This document shows, one piece after another, positions 49,521-57,997 of a stretch of 64,000 bases of DNA. The first letter of the stretch is position 1. Each line of letters starts with the position of its first letter. The DNA lies in NCBI GenBank assembly GCA_022764275.1, contig JALERH010000172.1, forward strand, positions 1 through 64,000. Reading direction: 5' to 3'. Origin of the DNA: Blautia sp. Its GTDB lineage: Bacteria > Bacillota > Clostridia > Lachnospirales > Lachnospiraceae. The position numbers and the translations under genes are program-made. A model generated the notes under the pieces. The model ran no database searches. It saw only the letters and a list, made by a program, of their open reading frames with translations, and was not told the origin of the DNA.

Positions 49521-52500
49521 TTACTGTGTCAACTGATTTTCTACCAGGTCTACGGAAACCAGAGTGGACACGCCTTTTTCCTGCATGGTGATACCGTATA
49601 ATCTGTCTGCTGCATTCATGGTACCGCGTCTATGTGTTATTATAATAAACTGTGTGTTTTTCGTCAACTTCTGAAGATATCCGGCAAAACGTCCTACGTT
49701 GGAATCATCCAGTGCTGCCTCAATCTCGTCAAGTAGACAGAATGGAGACGGCTTTAAGTTCTGAATGGCGAACAGAAGGGCAATTGCTGTCAGCGCTTTC
49801 TCTCCACCGGAAAGCTGCATCATATTCTGCAGCTTCTTTCCGGGCGGCTGGGAAATGATCCGGATACCTGCCTCCAGGATATCTACGTCCTCCTCCAGCT
49901 CCAGAGTACCTTTTCCGCCGCCAAAGAGCTCACGAAAGGCCTTGTCAAATTCTCTCTGAATATCCTTAAATTTCTCGGAAAACTGACGTCTCATCCCCTC
50001 GTCCAGTTCCTTAATGATCGTTTCCAGCTGTGCTTCCGCTGTTTTCAGATCCTCATATTGGCCGGACAAAAACGTATGACGTTCGGAAAGCTCCTTGTAT
50101 TCCTGGATTGCATTGACATTGACAGAACCAAGCTTTCGTATCTCATCCTTTAACTGGTTGATCTGCTTCTTCATATCTTTAATATCTGTCAGTTCTGCCC
50201 TTCGGTATTGCAGGGCATTGTTCGGCGTAATCTCATATTCCTCCCACATATAGGAAATCTGGGCCTCCCGGTTCTCCTCCAGCTTGTCAATCTGACTTTT
50301 CAGACGGAAGCATTCCTTATCCAAAAGGGAAATCTGCCCTGACAGCTCATCACGCTTCTCAAAGAAAGCTTTATGGCGTGCATTTTTCTCATCTTTTTCC
50401 TTCTGCCAGGTTTCCATCTGACCTTTTGAAGCTGTTTCTTCAGACGCATACCCCTCAATAGCCATATTCAGTGAATCTATGCTTTCTTTTTTCTGCTCTA
50501 TCTCCTGTCCACCCTTTTCCAGTATTTCATGGATGTCTGACTTCTCCTGCCCGAGTGTTTCCATCTCAGAAAGAAGTCTGGCAAGATTTTCAGAAGCGAA
50601 GCTTTCTTTTTGCTCCGCTGTGGTCGCTTCCAGACGGAGAGCTTCCAGTTTCCTGGAAACCTCAAGCTCGTCATTTTTCCACTCCTCAAGTTCCTTCTGC
50701 CTTGTTTCAATAAAGGTCTGCAGCTCCTCTTCATCCTTTTTAGATGCCTCCAGTTCCTCTTCAATCTTATCGTGATCCTCCCTGGCCTCTTCCACCTGAC
50801 GGCGAATGTCTCCCTGGTCACGCTGAATACGGGTATAGCCTTCCTGTACTTCCTTCGCTTTTTCTTCCAGCTGGGAAATGTTCATCTTTGCCGTATTCTG
50901 GGCAATGTACTGCTGGCGAAGCTTTTCCTGGAAATCAGCGATGGCATCACGCATCACGTTTCGTCTGCTGCGGTTCTCATCGATTGCCTTCTGCATGTCT
51001 TCCATATCTTTTCTGAGAGCCCTGACACTGGATTCCAGCTCCTCGATCTCACGGCGCCTTCCCAGGAGATTGCTGTTATTTTTAAACGCACCACCGGTCA
51101 TGGAACCACCCGGACTTAACAATTCTCCGTCTGTGGTAACCATCCGCAGACTGTAACGGTATTTTCTGGCAATTGCAATGGCATGATCCATATTATCCAC
51201 TACCAGGACTCTGCCCAGAAGATATCTGGCCAGTCCTCTGTACTCTTCTTCCGTCGTCACCAGATCACTGGCAATCCCGATCACTCCCGGTTCCCGGAGG
51301 GCATCCTTCTGGCCAAAATCTCCTCTGCCGTTAATGCTGTTCAGCGGCAGAAAGGTTGCCCGGCCAAAACGGTTCTTTTTCAGAAACTCAATCATTCGTT
51401 TGGCCGTCTGTTCATTGTCTGTCACAATATTCTGAATACTCCCTCCCAGGGCTGTCTCAATTGCAATCTCATATTCTTTGTTTACCTGGATCAGATCCGC
51501 CACGACGCCCCGGATTCCAGGCACGCGGTCTTTCTGCTCCATGACTCTCCGGATGCTGTTTCCGTAGCCGTCATAACGCTCTGTCAGATTTTTCAGAGAT
51601 TCCAGACGGGACTCCTCACGGTGGTATGCTGTCTGACCGATTTCCATCTGGGAGTTCTGCTTTTTCAGCTCCTCCGTAATCTTATGTACCTCGGCGTCCA
51701 GCCGTTCACACTCGGCATTCATGCTGTCGATCATGGCAGTAATGGCTTCGTATTCCACTTTCGCTTTTTTCATGACAGACTGCTGTTCGGCTTCCTCAGT
51801 TTTCAGGTGAAGGATTCTCTGGCTGATCTCCGCTTTCCGGATTCCAATCTGCTCCATGAGGGTATCAAAACGCTGTGCTTTTCCTTTTGTATTGGCACGG
51901 GAATTGAGAAGCTCGATGATCTCGTTCTTTCCGTTCTCCACTGCCTCCGTACAGTCCAGAATCTCTGCCTGGATATTTTTTAAATGCTCTTCCTCGGTTT
52001 TCAGTTTTTTGCGTGCTTCCAGAAGTGTCGCATGAAGCCCGGATTTTTCCTGTTCCTGCTCTTCACAGGATTTCCGGTGTTTTTCCAGATCCTCCTCAAT
52101 GGTCTTAAGGCGGCTCCGATAGTGCTCCTCATTCTGGAGTCCGGCGGAAATCTGTTCCGCAAGTACCTTGATCTCACCGTCAAGCTGCTGCCTGCGAAGT
52201 GCCTTATTCTGCATATCCTCCCGCAGGGTATCCATCTTCTGATTCAGCTCGTCCAGTTCCTGATCCAGGCGATCATATTCTACTTTTGTCAGGTCATAAG
52301 CTTCCTGAGTTTCGGAAAGCTGAGCCTTTGCCGTTTCATTTTTTTCTCCCAGCTCTTCAAGCTGACGGCTGCTCTGTTCATTTTCCACCAGGAACATATT
52401 GACATCCAGTTCCCGCAGGGTATCTCTTTTGGAAAGATAGATTTTCGCAGTCTCAGACTGGCGCTCCAATGGTCCCAGCTGTCTTGTCAGCTCACTTAAA

Positions 52501-53081
52501 ATATCGGTAACACGAACAAGATTCTGCTGCTCCTCTTCCAGTTTTTTGATGGTCGTATTTTTTCTTCGCTTGAATTTTACGATTCCCGCAGCTTCATCAA
52601 AAAGCTCACGGCGCTCTTCCGGTTTTCCGCTCAGGATTTTGTCAATCTGTCCCTGTCCGATGATGGAATATCCTTCCTTACCGATACCCGTGTCGTAGAA
52701 CATCTCATTGATATCTTTCAGACGGCAGGCACTTCCATTGATCAGGTATTCACTCTCCCCGGAACGGTAAAGGCGTCTTGTCACCGTCACTTCGTTAAAA
52801 TCCACCGGAAGCTTGTGATCACTGTTGTCCAGGGTAATTGCAACGGAAGCGAAGCTTAAGGGCTTTCTGGTTTCTGTGCCGGAAAAAATAACGTCCTGCA
52901 TGTTTCCGCCTCGAAGCTGCTTGGCACTCTGCTCTCCCAGAACCCATCGTACCGCATCTGCTACATTGCTTTTTCCACTGCCGTTTGGTCCCACGATACC
53001 GGTAATGCCGTTATGAAATTCAAAATTTATTTTCTGGGCAAATGATTTAAACCCGTGTACCTCAATGTTTTTTAAATACAT
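49521..53081 (-). CDS. smc: Chromosome partition protein SMC
   Basis: The 1186-residue ATPase condenses and aligns chromosome arms with ScpA and ScpB. The N-terminal head carries GPNGSGKSNVADAVRWVLGE near residue 32. Long coiled coils (about residues 170-500 and 670-1015) flank a hinge (about residues 510-660, GIRGVVADLIQVNKEYEIAI, ALGGSIQNIVTDNEQTAK). The C-terminal head has the signature LSGGEKALTAIALLFAIQ and CLLDEIEAALDDSN near residue 1100. The length is normal. It lies 18 bases after rnc, ahead of ftsY, as in many Clostridia. Confidence 0.98.
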   Translation of the reverse strand: MYLKNIEVHGFKSFAQKINFEFHNGITGIVGPNGSGKSNVADAVRWVLGEQSAKQLRGGNMQDVIFSGTETRKPLSFASVAITLDNSDHKLPVDFNEVTVTRRLYRSGESEYLINGSACRLKDINEMFYDTGIGKEGYSIIGQGQIDKILSGKPEERRELFDEAAGIVKFKRRKNTTIKKLEEEQQNLVRVTDILSELTRQLGPLERQSETAKIYLSKRDTLRELDVNMFLVENEQSSRQLEELGEKNETAKAQLSETQEAYDLTKVEYDRLDQELDELNQKMDTLREDMQNKALRRQQLDGEIKVLAEQISAGLQNEEHYRSRLKTIEEDLEKHRKSCEEQEQEKSGLHATLLEARKKLKTEEEHLKNIQAEILDCTEAVENGKNEIIELLNSRANTKGKAQRFDTLMEQIGIRKAEISQRILHLKTEEAEQQSVMKKAKVEYEAITAMIDSMNAECERLDAEVHKITEELKKQNSQMEIGQTAYHREESRLESLKNLTERYDGYGNSIRRVMEQKDRVPGIRGVVADLIQVNKEYEIAIETALGGSIQNIVTDNEQTAKRMIEFLKKNRFGRATFLPLNSINGRGDFGQKDALREPGVIGIASDLVTTEEEYRGLARYLLGRVLVVDNMDHAIAIARKYRYSLRMVTTDGELLSPGGSMTGGAFKNNSNLLGRRREIEELESSVRALRKDMEDMQKAIDENRSRRNVMRDAIADFQEKLRQQYIAQNTAKMNISQLEEKAKEVQEGYTRIQRDQGDIRRQVEEAREDHDKIEEELEASKKDEEELQTFIETRQKELEEWKNDELEVSRKLEALRLEATTAEQKESFASENLARLLSEMETLGQEKSDIHEILEKGGQEIEQKKESIDSLNMAIEGYASEETASKGQMETWQKEKDEKNARHKAFFEKRDELSGQISLLDKECFRLKSQIDKLEENREAQISYMWEEYEITPNNALQYRRAELTDIKDMKKQINQLKDEIRKLGSVNVNAIQEYKELSERHTFLSGQYEDLKTAEAQLETIIKELDEGMRRQFSEKFKDIQREFDKAFRELFGGGKGTLELEEDVDILEAGIRIISQPPGKKLQNMMQLSGGEKALTAIALLFAIQNLKPSPFCLLDEIEAALDDSNVGRFAGYLQKLTKNTQFIIITHRRGTMNAADRLYGITMQEKGVSTLVSVDLVENQLTQ

Positions 53082-53099
53082 AGTTTTGAATCCTTACCG

Positions 53100-53783
53100 T
53101 TACCCTTTCAATTTTCGGATTGCCATATAGGCTGCCGCCTGCTCTGCAGCTTTTTTGGTATGACCGGTACCGCTTCCCATTTCCTGACCATTTACCAGCA
53201 CATTCACGGTAAAGCTCTTGTTATGATCCGGTCCTTCCTCTTTGATCAGACGGTATTCCACCGACTGGCAGACTTTTTCCTGGACAATTTCCTGCAGGAT
53301 GGTCTTGCTATCATAAAAGAGCTGTTTGTGCTCCATGTCATTCAGAATAAAATTCAGCACAAACTCCTTTGCACTAGCAAAACCACCGTCCAGATAGATG
53401 GCTCCCAAAAGCGCTTCCGTAGCGTCTGACACGATAGAGTCACGATTTCTTCCGCCTGTCATATCTTCGCCCTTTCCCAGAAGCAGATATTTCGGAAGCT
53501 CAAACTCCCTTGCACAATAGGCAAGACTTGGTTCGCAAACAAGACTGGCACGTTTTTTCGTCAGCTCTCCCTCCGGAATCTGTGGATACTTTTTGTAGAG
53601 AAAATCGCTGCTGATCAGCTCCAGCACAGCATCTCCCAGAAACTCCAGACGCTCATTACATCCTGTTTTTCCCAGCTTCTTTTCATTGGCATAAGAACTG
53701 TGGGTCATCGCCTGTGTGAGCAGATGACGGTTTTGAAAATGATACCCGATACGCTCCTCCAATGCCTCCAACTGTTTTTCCAT
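53100..53783 (-). CDS. rnc: Ribonuclease III
   Basis: The 227-residue enzyme cuts double-stranded RNA, including rRNA precursors. The catalytic motif NERLEFLGDAVLELISSDFLY is near residues 38-58. The second acidic cluster is DATEALLGAIYLDGG near residue 117, and a double-stranded RNA-binding domain ends the protein (GSGTGHTKKAAEQAAAYMAI). The start at 53783 follows GGAGGG; the longer upstream frame runs antiparallel through plsX and is not real. A perfect hairpin lies 25 bases upstream. Confidence 0.97.
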   Translation of the reverse strand: MEKQLEALEERIGYHFQNRHLLTQAMTHSSYANEKKLGKTGCNERLEFLGDAVLELISSDFLYKKYPQIPEGELTKKRASLVCEPSLAYCAREFELPKYLLLGKGEDMTGGRNRDSIVSDATEALLGAIYLDGGFASAKEFVLNFILNDMEHKQLFYDSKTILQEIVQEKVCQSVEYRLIKEEGPDHNKSFTVNVLVNGQEMGSGTGHTKKAAEQAAAYMAIRKLKG

Positions 53784-53807
53784 TTTACTTTTCCCTCCTA
53801 TACACGA

Positions 53808-53832
53808 CAGGGTGCTGGCAAACAGCACCCTG
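53808..53832 (-). other. Stem-loop between plsX and rnc
   Basis: CAGGGTGCTG and CAGCACCCTG form a perfect 10-bp stem with a 5-base loop in the 61-base gap, without a following T run. It may be an RNA processing or stability element; RNase III is known to control its own message by cutting leader hairpins in some bacteria. The function here is inference. Confidence 0.55.
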
Positions 53833-53844
53833 CAAATGCTTCTC

Positions 53845-54882
53845 TTATTCTGCCTTTTCTTCTTTCGGGGAGGCTTCCTCGCCGATACGCTCTGCAATCT
53901 TTTCGTTGATCTTTTCCTGCTTAAACTGAACACACTGGAAAATCGCATGCTTTATCTCAATGGCTTTTGCACTGCCGTGTGTCTTGACCACAAGGCCTTT
54001 CAGTCCCAGAAGCGGAGCACCGCCATACTCACTGGCGTCGAAAGCCTTTAAGGTTTCTTTCATCGCCGGTTTCACCAGAAGGGCTCCCACTTTGCTGCGG
54101 GTAGTTGCCATCATTCCGGCTTTCAGCATTTTGACAAGAGTCGAACCAAGACCCTCATATAATTTCAGGATCACGTTTCCCACGAATGCCTCGCAGACTA
54201 CTACATCCGCATAACCTGCCGGGATATCCCTTGCTTCAATGCTTCCAATAAAATTGATGCTCTTACACTCCTTCAGAAGCGGGAAGGTTTCTTTTACCAG
54301 AGCATTCCCCTTTTCTTCTTCCGCGCCATTGTTCACAATGGCTACACGCGGATTTTTGACTCCGACCACATTTTCCATGTAAATGGAACCCATCTTTGCA
54401 AACTGTACCAGATGGGATGGTCTGGCATCCACGTTTGCCCCGCAGTCGATCAGAAGAGAGACACCCTTTTCTGTGGGAATCAGCGGAGCAAGAGGCGGAC
54501 GCTCCACACCTTTACTCCTGCCCACCAGTACCTGTCCGCCTACAAGAATGGCACCGGTACTGCCGGATGAAACAAATGCATCTGCTTCCTGTTTTTTTAC
54601 CATATTCAGGCCTACCACAATGGAAGAATCCTTCTTTTTCCGGATAGCCATAACCGGAGCCTCAGCCGTTTCGATCACTTCTGTGGTGTTCACCACCTGG
54701 ATTCTTTCTTTGGGGTAATTCTGATATTTTTTCAGTTCTTCTTCAATGACATCCTGCTTTCCTGTTAAGATCACAAGAATGTCGCTTCTTTCCATAACGG
54801 CGTCCACCGCGCCCTTCACTGGCTCTGTCGGGGCATTGTCGCCGCCCATGGCGTCTACTACTACTCTAACTGTTTCTGCCAT
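53845..54882 (-). CDS. plsX: Phosphate acyltransferase PlsX
   Basis: The 345-residue enzyme makes acyl-phosphate from acyl-ACP for phospholipid synthesis. The family opening MAETVRVVVDAMGGDNAP, the SSGSTGAILVGGQVLVGR motif near residue 103, LLIDCGANVDARP and VVCEAFVGNVILK are present. In many Firmicutes acpP lies between plsX and rnc; here rnc follows directly after 61 bases. A promoter and a leader hairpin precede it. The C-terminal 30 residues are charged (KQEKINEKIAERIGEEASPK). Confidence 0.96.
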   Translation of the reverse strand: MAETVRVVVDAMGGDNAPTEPVKGAVDAVMERSDILVILTGKQDVIEEELKKYQNYPKERIQVVNTTEVIETAEAPVMAIRKKKDSSIVVGLNMVKKQEADAFVSSGSTGAILVGGQVLVGRSKGVERPPLAPLIPTEKGVSLLIDCGANVDARPSHLVQFAKMGSIYMENVVGVKNPRVAIVNNGAEEEKGNALVKETFPLLKECKSINFIGSIEARDIPAGYADVVVCEAFVGNVILKLYEGLGSTLVKMLKAGMMATTRSKVGALLVKPAMKETLKAFDASEYGGAPLLGLKGLVVKTHGSAKAIEIKHAIFQCVQFKQEKINEKIAERIGEEASPKEEKAE

Positions 54883-54950
54883 ATTTTCCTCCTGTGCCGC
54901 CTATATCGCGGCCTCTTTAAAGGGTTATCATAAAATAACCCCTATTTTGT

Positions 54951-54980
54951 ATCATACTAAAAAACGGTATGAAAAGTCAA
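54951..54980 (-). promoter_or_regulatory. Sigma-A promoter of the plsX-rnc-smc unit
   Basis: TTGACT (54975-54980) and TATGAT (54951-54956), 18 bp apart. A GGGTTAT / ATAACCC hairpin at about 54922-54942 follows in the leader. A CATAC...GTATG dyad lies across the spacer and -10; it does not match the known FapR operator. Confidence 0.75.
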
Positions 54981-55031
54981 TAGAATACGCTATTTTTCCC
55001 ACCCAATGGGTGTCTGGTTATTACTATTCAT

Positions 55032-55447
55032 GGCTTAGCCGAATAAGCTTTTTCAATAGTCATCTATTGAATGGGTGTTCCACAGGAGTGTGGCACCCAT
55101 TCTTTCATAGAATACCTATCAGAAAATCCTCAGCGGGGTCTATGCAGAATTTTTTCGCCCCCAGATCCCATTTTCCACAAAAATGAGGGAAAAATCACAA
55201 CTTTTCATGCCAAATTTTCTCTATACAGAAAAATCATCTTCTGAGACCCCGCTTTTTAAGATCTCCGGGGTCTGAGAACACAATTTTTCCGTATAGATAC
55301 TTTTTGCATACTAGTTTGCCGTCTTTTACTTGAATTTCCTGGTAAATGGGCTCTGTCTATGAATTTTTTCTGCATAGACCCAGGGTTGCTTATTTTCCGG
55401 CAACCCTTTCAATGGCTCAACATTGAAAATGCTCATTCGGCTAAGCC
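55032..55447. repeat. Nested palindromic intergenic element, copy B, with long inverted ends
   Basis: The left end (55032-55078, GGCTTAGCCGAATAAGC...) and the inverted right end (55401-55447, reads back GGCTTAGCCGAATGAGC...) match over about 46 bp, and each end also contains its own small TTCAAT/ATTGAA hairpin. Inside, GGGTCTATGCAG (about 55137-55148) pairs with CTGCATAGACCC near 55370-55381. In the middle is the core 55211-55305, with TCTATACAGAAAAAT / ATTTTTCCGTATAGA enclosing GAGACCCCG / CGGGGTCT. The core is closely similar to copy A. No coding region is visible in this 602-base gap between the NUDIX gene and plsX. Confidence 0.8.
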
Positions 55448-55484
55448 GTCCGCCGGATTTGACACGACATCATGCAATTATTTT

Positions 55485-55991
55485 CTATTTAAAATAGCTC
55501 TCATCCAATGGAAGCGCAATCTTCTTCCCGTCCAGGACAGCCTCCACCAGTTCATCGCCCTCGTAGCTGAGCTTTAATGAAAAGAAGGGCGCACCATCCC
55601 GAAGCAGTTTCAGGAAAATATAGTCTCCTATCCAGAGATTCAGCTTCCCGATTTCCTTTTTCGGGACCCACTCCAGAGTGCCCTCATCACACTCCTTCAG
55701 CGTACCGGTAAAACCGTCTGCCGTGTACAGGCACATATATTCCGTTCCATAGCCTTCCTGGGTAAAAGTCACGATTCCGCGAAAGCGCCAGTCGGTAAGC
55801 GTCAGTCCTGTTTCTTCCATTGCTTCTCTGAGGAGACACTCTTCCGGACTCTCCCCTTTCTCCAAATGTCCGCCGATTCCAATCCACTTGTCTTTGTTCA
55901 CATCGTTCTTTTTGGAAATCCGGTGGAGCATCAGATAGGAATCGTCTTTTTCAATATAACAAAGCGTAGTTAAAGGACTTTTCATTTGCAT
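55485..55991 (-). CDS. NUDIX hydrolase (8-oxo-dGTP diphosphatase-like)
   Basis: The roughly 168-residue protein has a NUDIX box GHLEKGESPEECLLREAMEETGL near residues 37-59 with all conserved glutamates. MutT-like members remove oxidised nucleotides; the opening TTLCYIEKDDSYLMLHR is common in Firmicutes proteins annotated as 8-oxo-dGTP diphosphatase. The start at 55991 follows AAGGAG by five bases; an ATG two codons later is also possible. It is 25 bases after the Uup-like gene and probably in one transcript with it. The substrate is not certain. Confidence 0.88.
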   Translation of the reverse strand: MQMKSPLTTLCYIEKDDSYLMLHRISKKNDVNKDKWIGIGGHLEKGESPEECLLREAMEETGLTLTDWRFRGIVTFTQEGYGTEYMCLYTADGFTGTLKECDEGTLEWVPKKEIGKLNLWIGDYIFLKLLRDGAPFFSLKLSYEGDELVEAVLDGKKIALPLDESYFK

Positions 55992-56016
55992 CCCGTCTCC
56001 TTCCTGTAGTATCAGG

Positions 56017-57867
56017 CTATTTCCGGCTCTTTTCCGCTTCAATTCGCTCCGCCAGGTCGTTTAAGTATACCCAGCGATCCATTTTTTCTTCCAGCAGCTG
56101 CTCGGCTGTTTCCTTTTCCTCCATGATCTGCCGAAGCTTCATGGAGTTCGTGGCATTGGCCAGGATATCATCATCCAGTTTTGCAATTTTTTCTTCCAGA
56201 GAGGCAATCTCGTCGTCAATGGTCTCAAATTCCCTCTGTTCCTTATAGGTAAATTTCAGTTTCTCCGGACGGTTCTGTTTCCAGTCTTTGGAAGAAGTTT
56301 TCTTTCCTACACCTTCTGCTTCCTGTGTTCCTGCATTTTTCCTGTTTCCGCCGCCCGCCGGAACATCCACACCGTTTCCGGACTCTTTTGCTTTTTTTGC
56401 CAGAGCATAATCCGTATAACCGCCTTCATACTGAACCAGCTTTCCCTCTTCCTCAAACGCAAAGATGCGGTCCACCACATCGTCCAGAAAATAGCGGTCA
56501 TGGGATACTGCAATGACGATTCCGGAAAAGGACGAAAGATAATCCTCCAGAATCGTAATTGTAGGAATGTCCAGGTCATTGCTGGGCTCGTCCAGAAGCA
56601 GTACGTTGGGTGCTTCCATAAGGACTTTCAGAAGATACAGTCTTCTCTTTTCCCCGCCGGAAAGCTTGGCAATGGGCGTGTACTGCATGGCAGAGTCAAA
56701 CAGAAACCGCTCCAGCATCATGGATGCGCTTATTTTTCCATCTCTTGTAGGGATATATTCCGCCACATCCCGAATGTAATCGATTACTCTCTGATTGTTA
56801 TCCATATCCGGAACTTCCTGGGCAAAATAACCGATCTTAATGGTCTCTCCAAGCTCTACCTCTCCAGAATCCGGTGCAAGGATTCCGGCAATCATTTTGA
56901 TCAGAGTGGATTTTCCGCAGCCGTTTGGTCCGATAATTCCCAGACGCTGATTTCGAAGTACAATATAATCAAAGTCGTCTATGATGGTTCTGTCTCCATA
57001 ATGCTTGCTGATATGATGGAGCTCCACCGTCTTTTTTCCCATTCTGGTTTCCACAGAATCCAGCTCCACATTCGCGTCCTGCACAGGCGCTTTCCCGTTT
57101 TTCAGATCCTCCAGACGCATGAGCCTTGCCTTCTGTTTGGTGCTTCTGGCACGGCAGCCCCGTTTGGCCCATTCCAGTTCCATCCGAAGGATGCTCTGGC
57201 GCTTTCGCTCACTGGCAAGCTCCATCTCCTCACGCTGTGCCTTCATCTCCAGAAATTCGGAGTAATTTGCCTCATAGGAATAAAGCTTTCCATGGCTGAT
57301 CTCCAGAATTTTGTTGGTGACACGATCCAGAAAATAGCGGTCGTGGGTCACCATGAGAACGACACCCTTAAACCGGATCAGAAAATCCTCCAGCCAGGTT
57401 ACCATCTCATTGTCCAGATGGTTGGTAGGCTCATCCAGGATCAGCACGTCTGACGGATTCACCAGAGTCCTTGCAAGCGCCACTCTTTTTTTCTGCCCTC
57501 CGGAAAGATGGGAAATCTCCTCCTCGTGTTCCGAAATTCCCAGCTTATTCAGAATATTGCGCGCCTCACTTTCCGTGCTCCAGTCCCTCTGCCATTTCCC
57601 ATCGGCCACATAGTCCAGAACGTGTGCGCCATCGGGAAAATCTGGATTTTGGGGCAGGTATGTCACACGAAGGCCATTCTGGGTAATGATCTGTCCCTCG
57701 TCCGGTGTTTCCAGGCCTGCGACAATCTTCAGAAGCGTGCTTTTCCCGGTTCCGTTAATTCCAATAATTCCGATCTTATCTCCTTCATGTACCCCATATG
57801 AGATATCGTCAAATATGACTTTGTCACCAAAAATCTTGCTGACGTGTTCTATATTCAAAACATTCAT
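56017..57867 (-). CDS. ABC-F family ATPase, Uup-like
   Basis: The 616-residue protein has two ABC domains (GINGTGKST near residue 36 and GPNGCGKST near residue 325; LSGGQ and LSGGE; LILDEPTN and LLLDEPSN). It has a charged linker and a C-terminal extension predicted to form a coiled coil (TIDDEIASLEEKIAKLDDDIL), as in Uup. Uup proteins bind branched DNA or ribosomes and affect ribosome function; the exact role is unsettled. The second ABC-F gene of the window at 18.5 kb lacks this extension. GAGGAG precedes the ATG. It diverges from the GH2 gene. Confidence 0.9.
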   Translation of the reverse strand: MNVLNIEHVSKIFGDKVIFDDISYGVHEGDKIGIIGINGTGKSTLLKIVAGLETPDEGQIITQNGLRVTYLPQNPDFPDGAHVLDYVADGKWQRDWSTESEARNILNKLGISEHEEEISHLSGGQKKRVALARTLVNPSDVLILDEPTNHLDNEMVTWLEDFLIRFKGVVLMVTHDRYFLDRVTNKILEISHGKLYSYEANYSEFLEMKAQREEMELASERKRQSILRMELEWAKRGCRARSTKQKARLMRLEDLKNGKAPVQDANVELDSVETRMGKKTVELHHISKHYGDRTIIDDFDYIVLRNQRLGIIGPNGCGKSTLIKMIAGILAPDSGEVELGETIKIGYFAQEVPDMDNNQRVIDYIRDVAEYIPTRDGKISASMMLERFLFDSAMQYTPIAKLSGGEKRRLYLLKVLMEAPNVLLLDEPSNDLDIPTITILEDYLSSFSGIVIAVSHDRYFLDDVVDRIFAFEEEGKLVQYEGGYTDYALAKKAKESGNGVDVPAGGGNRKNAGTQEAEGVGKKTSSKDWKQNRPEKLKFTYKEQREFETIDDEIASLEEKIAKLDDDILANATNSMKLRQIMEEKETAEQLLEEKMDRWVYLNDLAERIEAEKSRK

Positions 57868-57946
57868 CTGAATTTCTCCTCGTTTGTTCTGCTTCTTTTC
57901 TAATGTAATATCCTAACACAGAAGTCCGGTTTGTGCCAGACTTTCC

Positions 57947-57975
57947 TTTCTTTTATGCGCGAAAAGATGTATAAT
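57947..57975 (+). promoter_or_regulatory. Likely promoter of the GH2 glycosidase gene
   Basis: A perfect TATAAT at 57970-57975 is 17 bp from a weak TTTCTT -35 box. An ATGATCAT dyad follows the -10 box. The leader is about 16 bases and carries the GGAGG site. Confidence 0.5.
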
Positions 57976-57997
57976 GATCATATTGGAGGTAAATACG

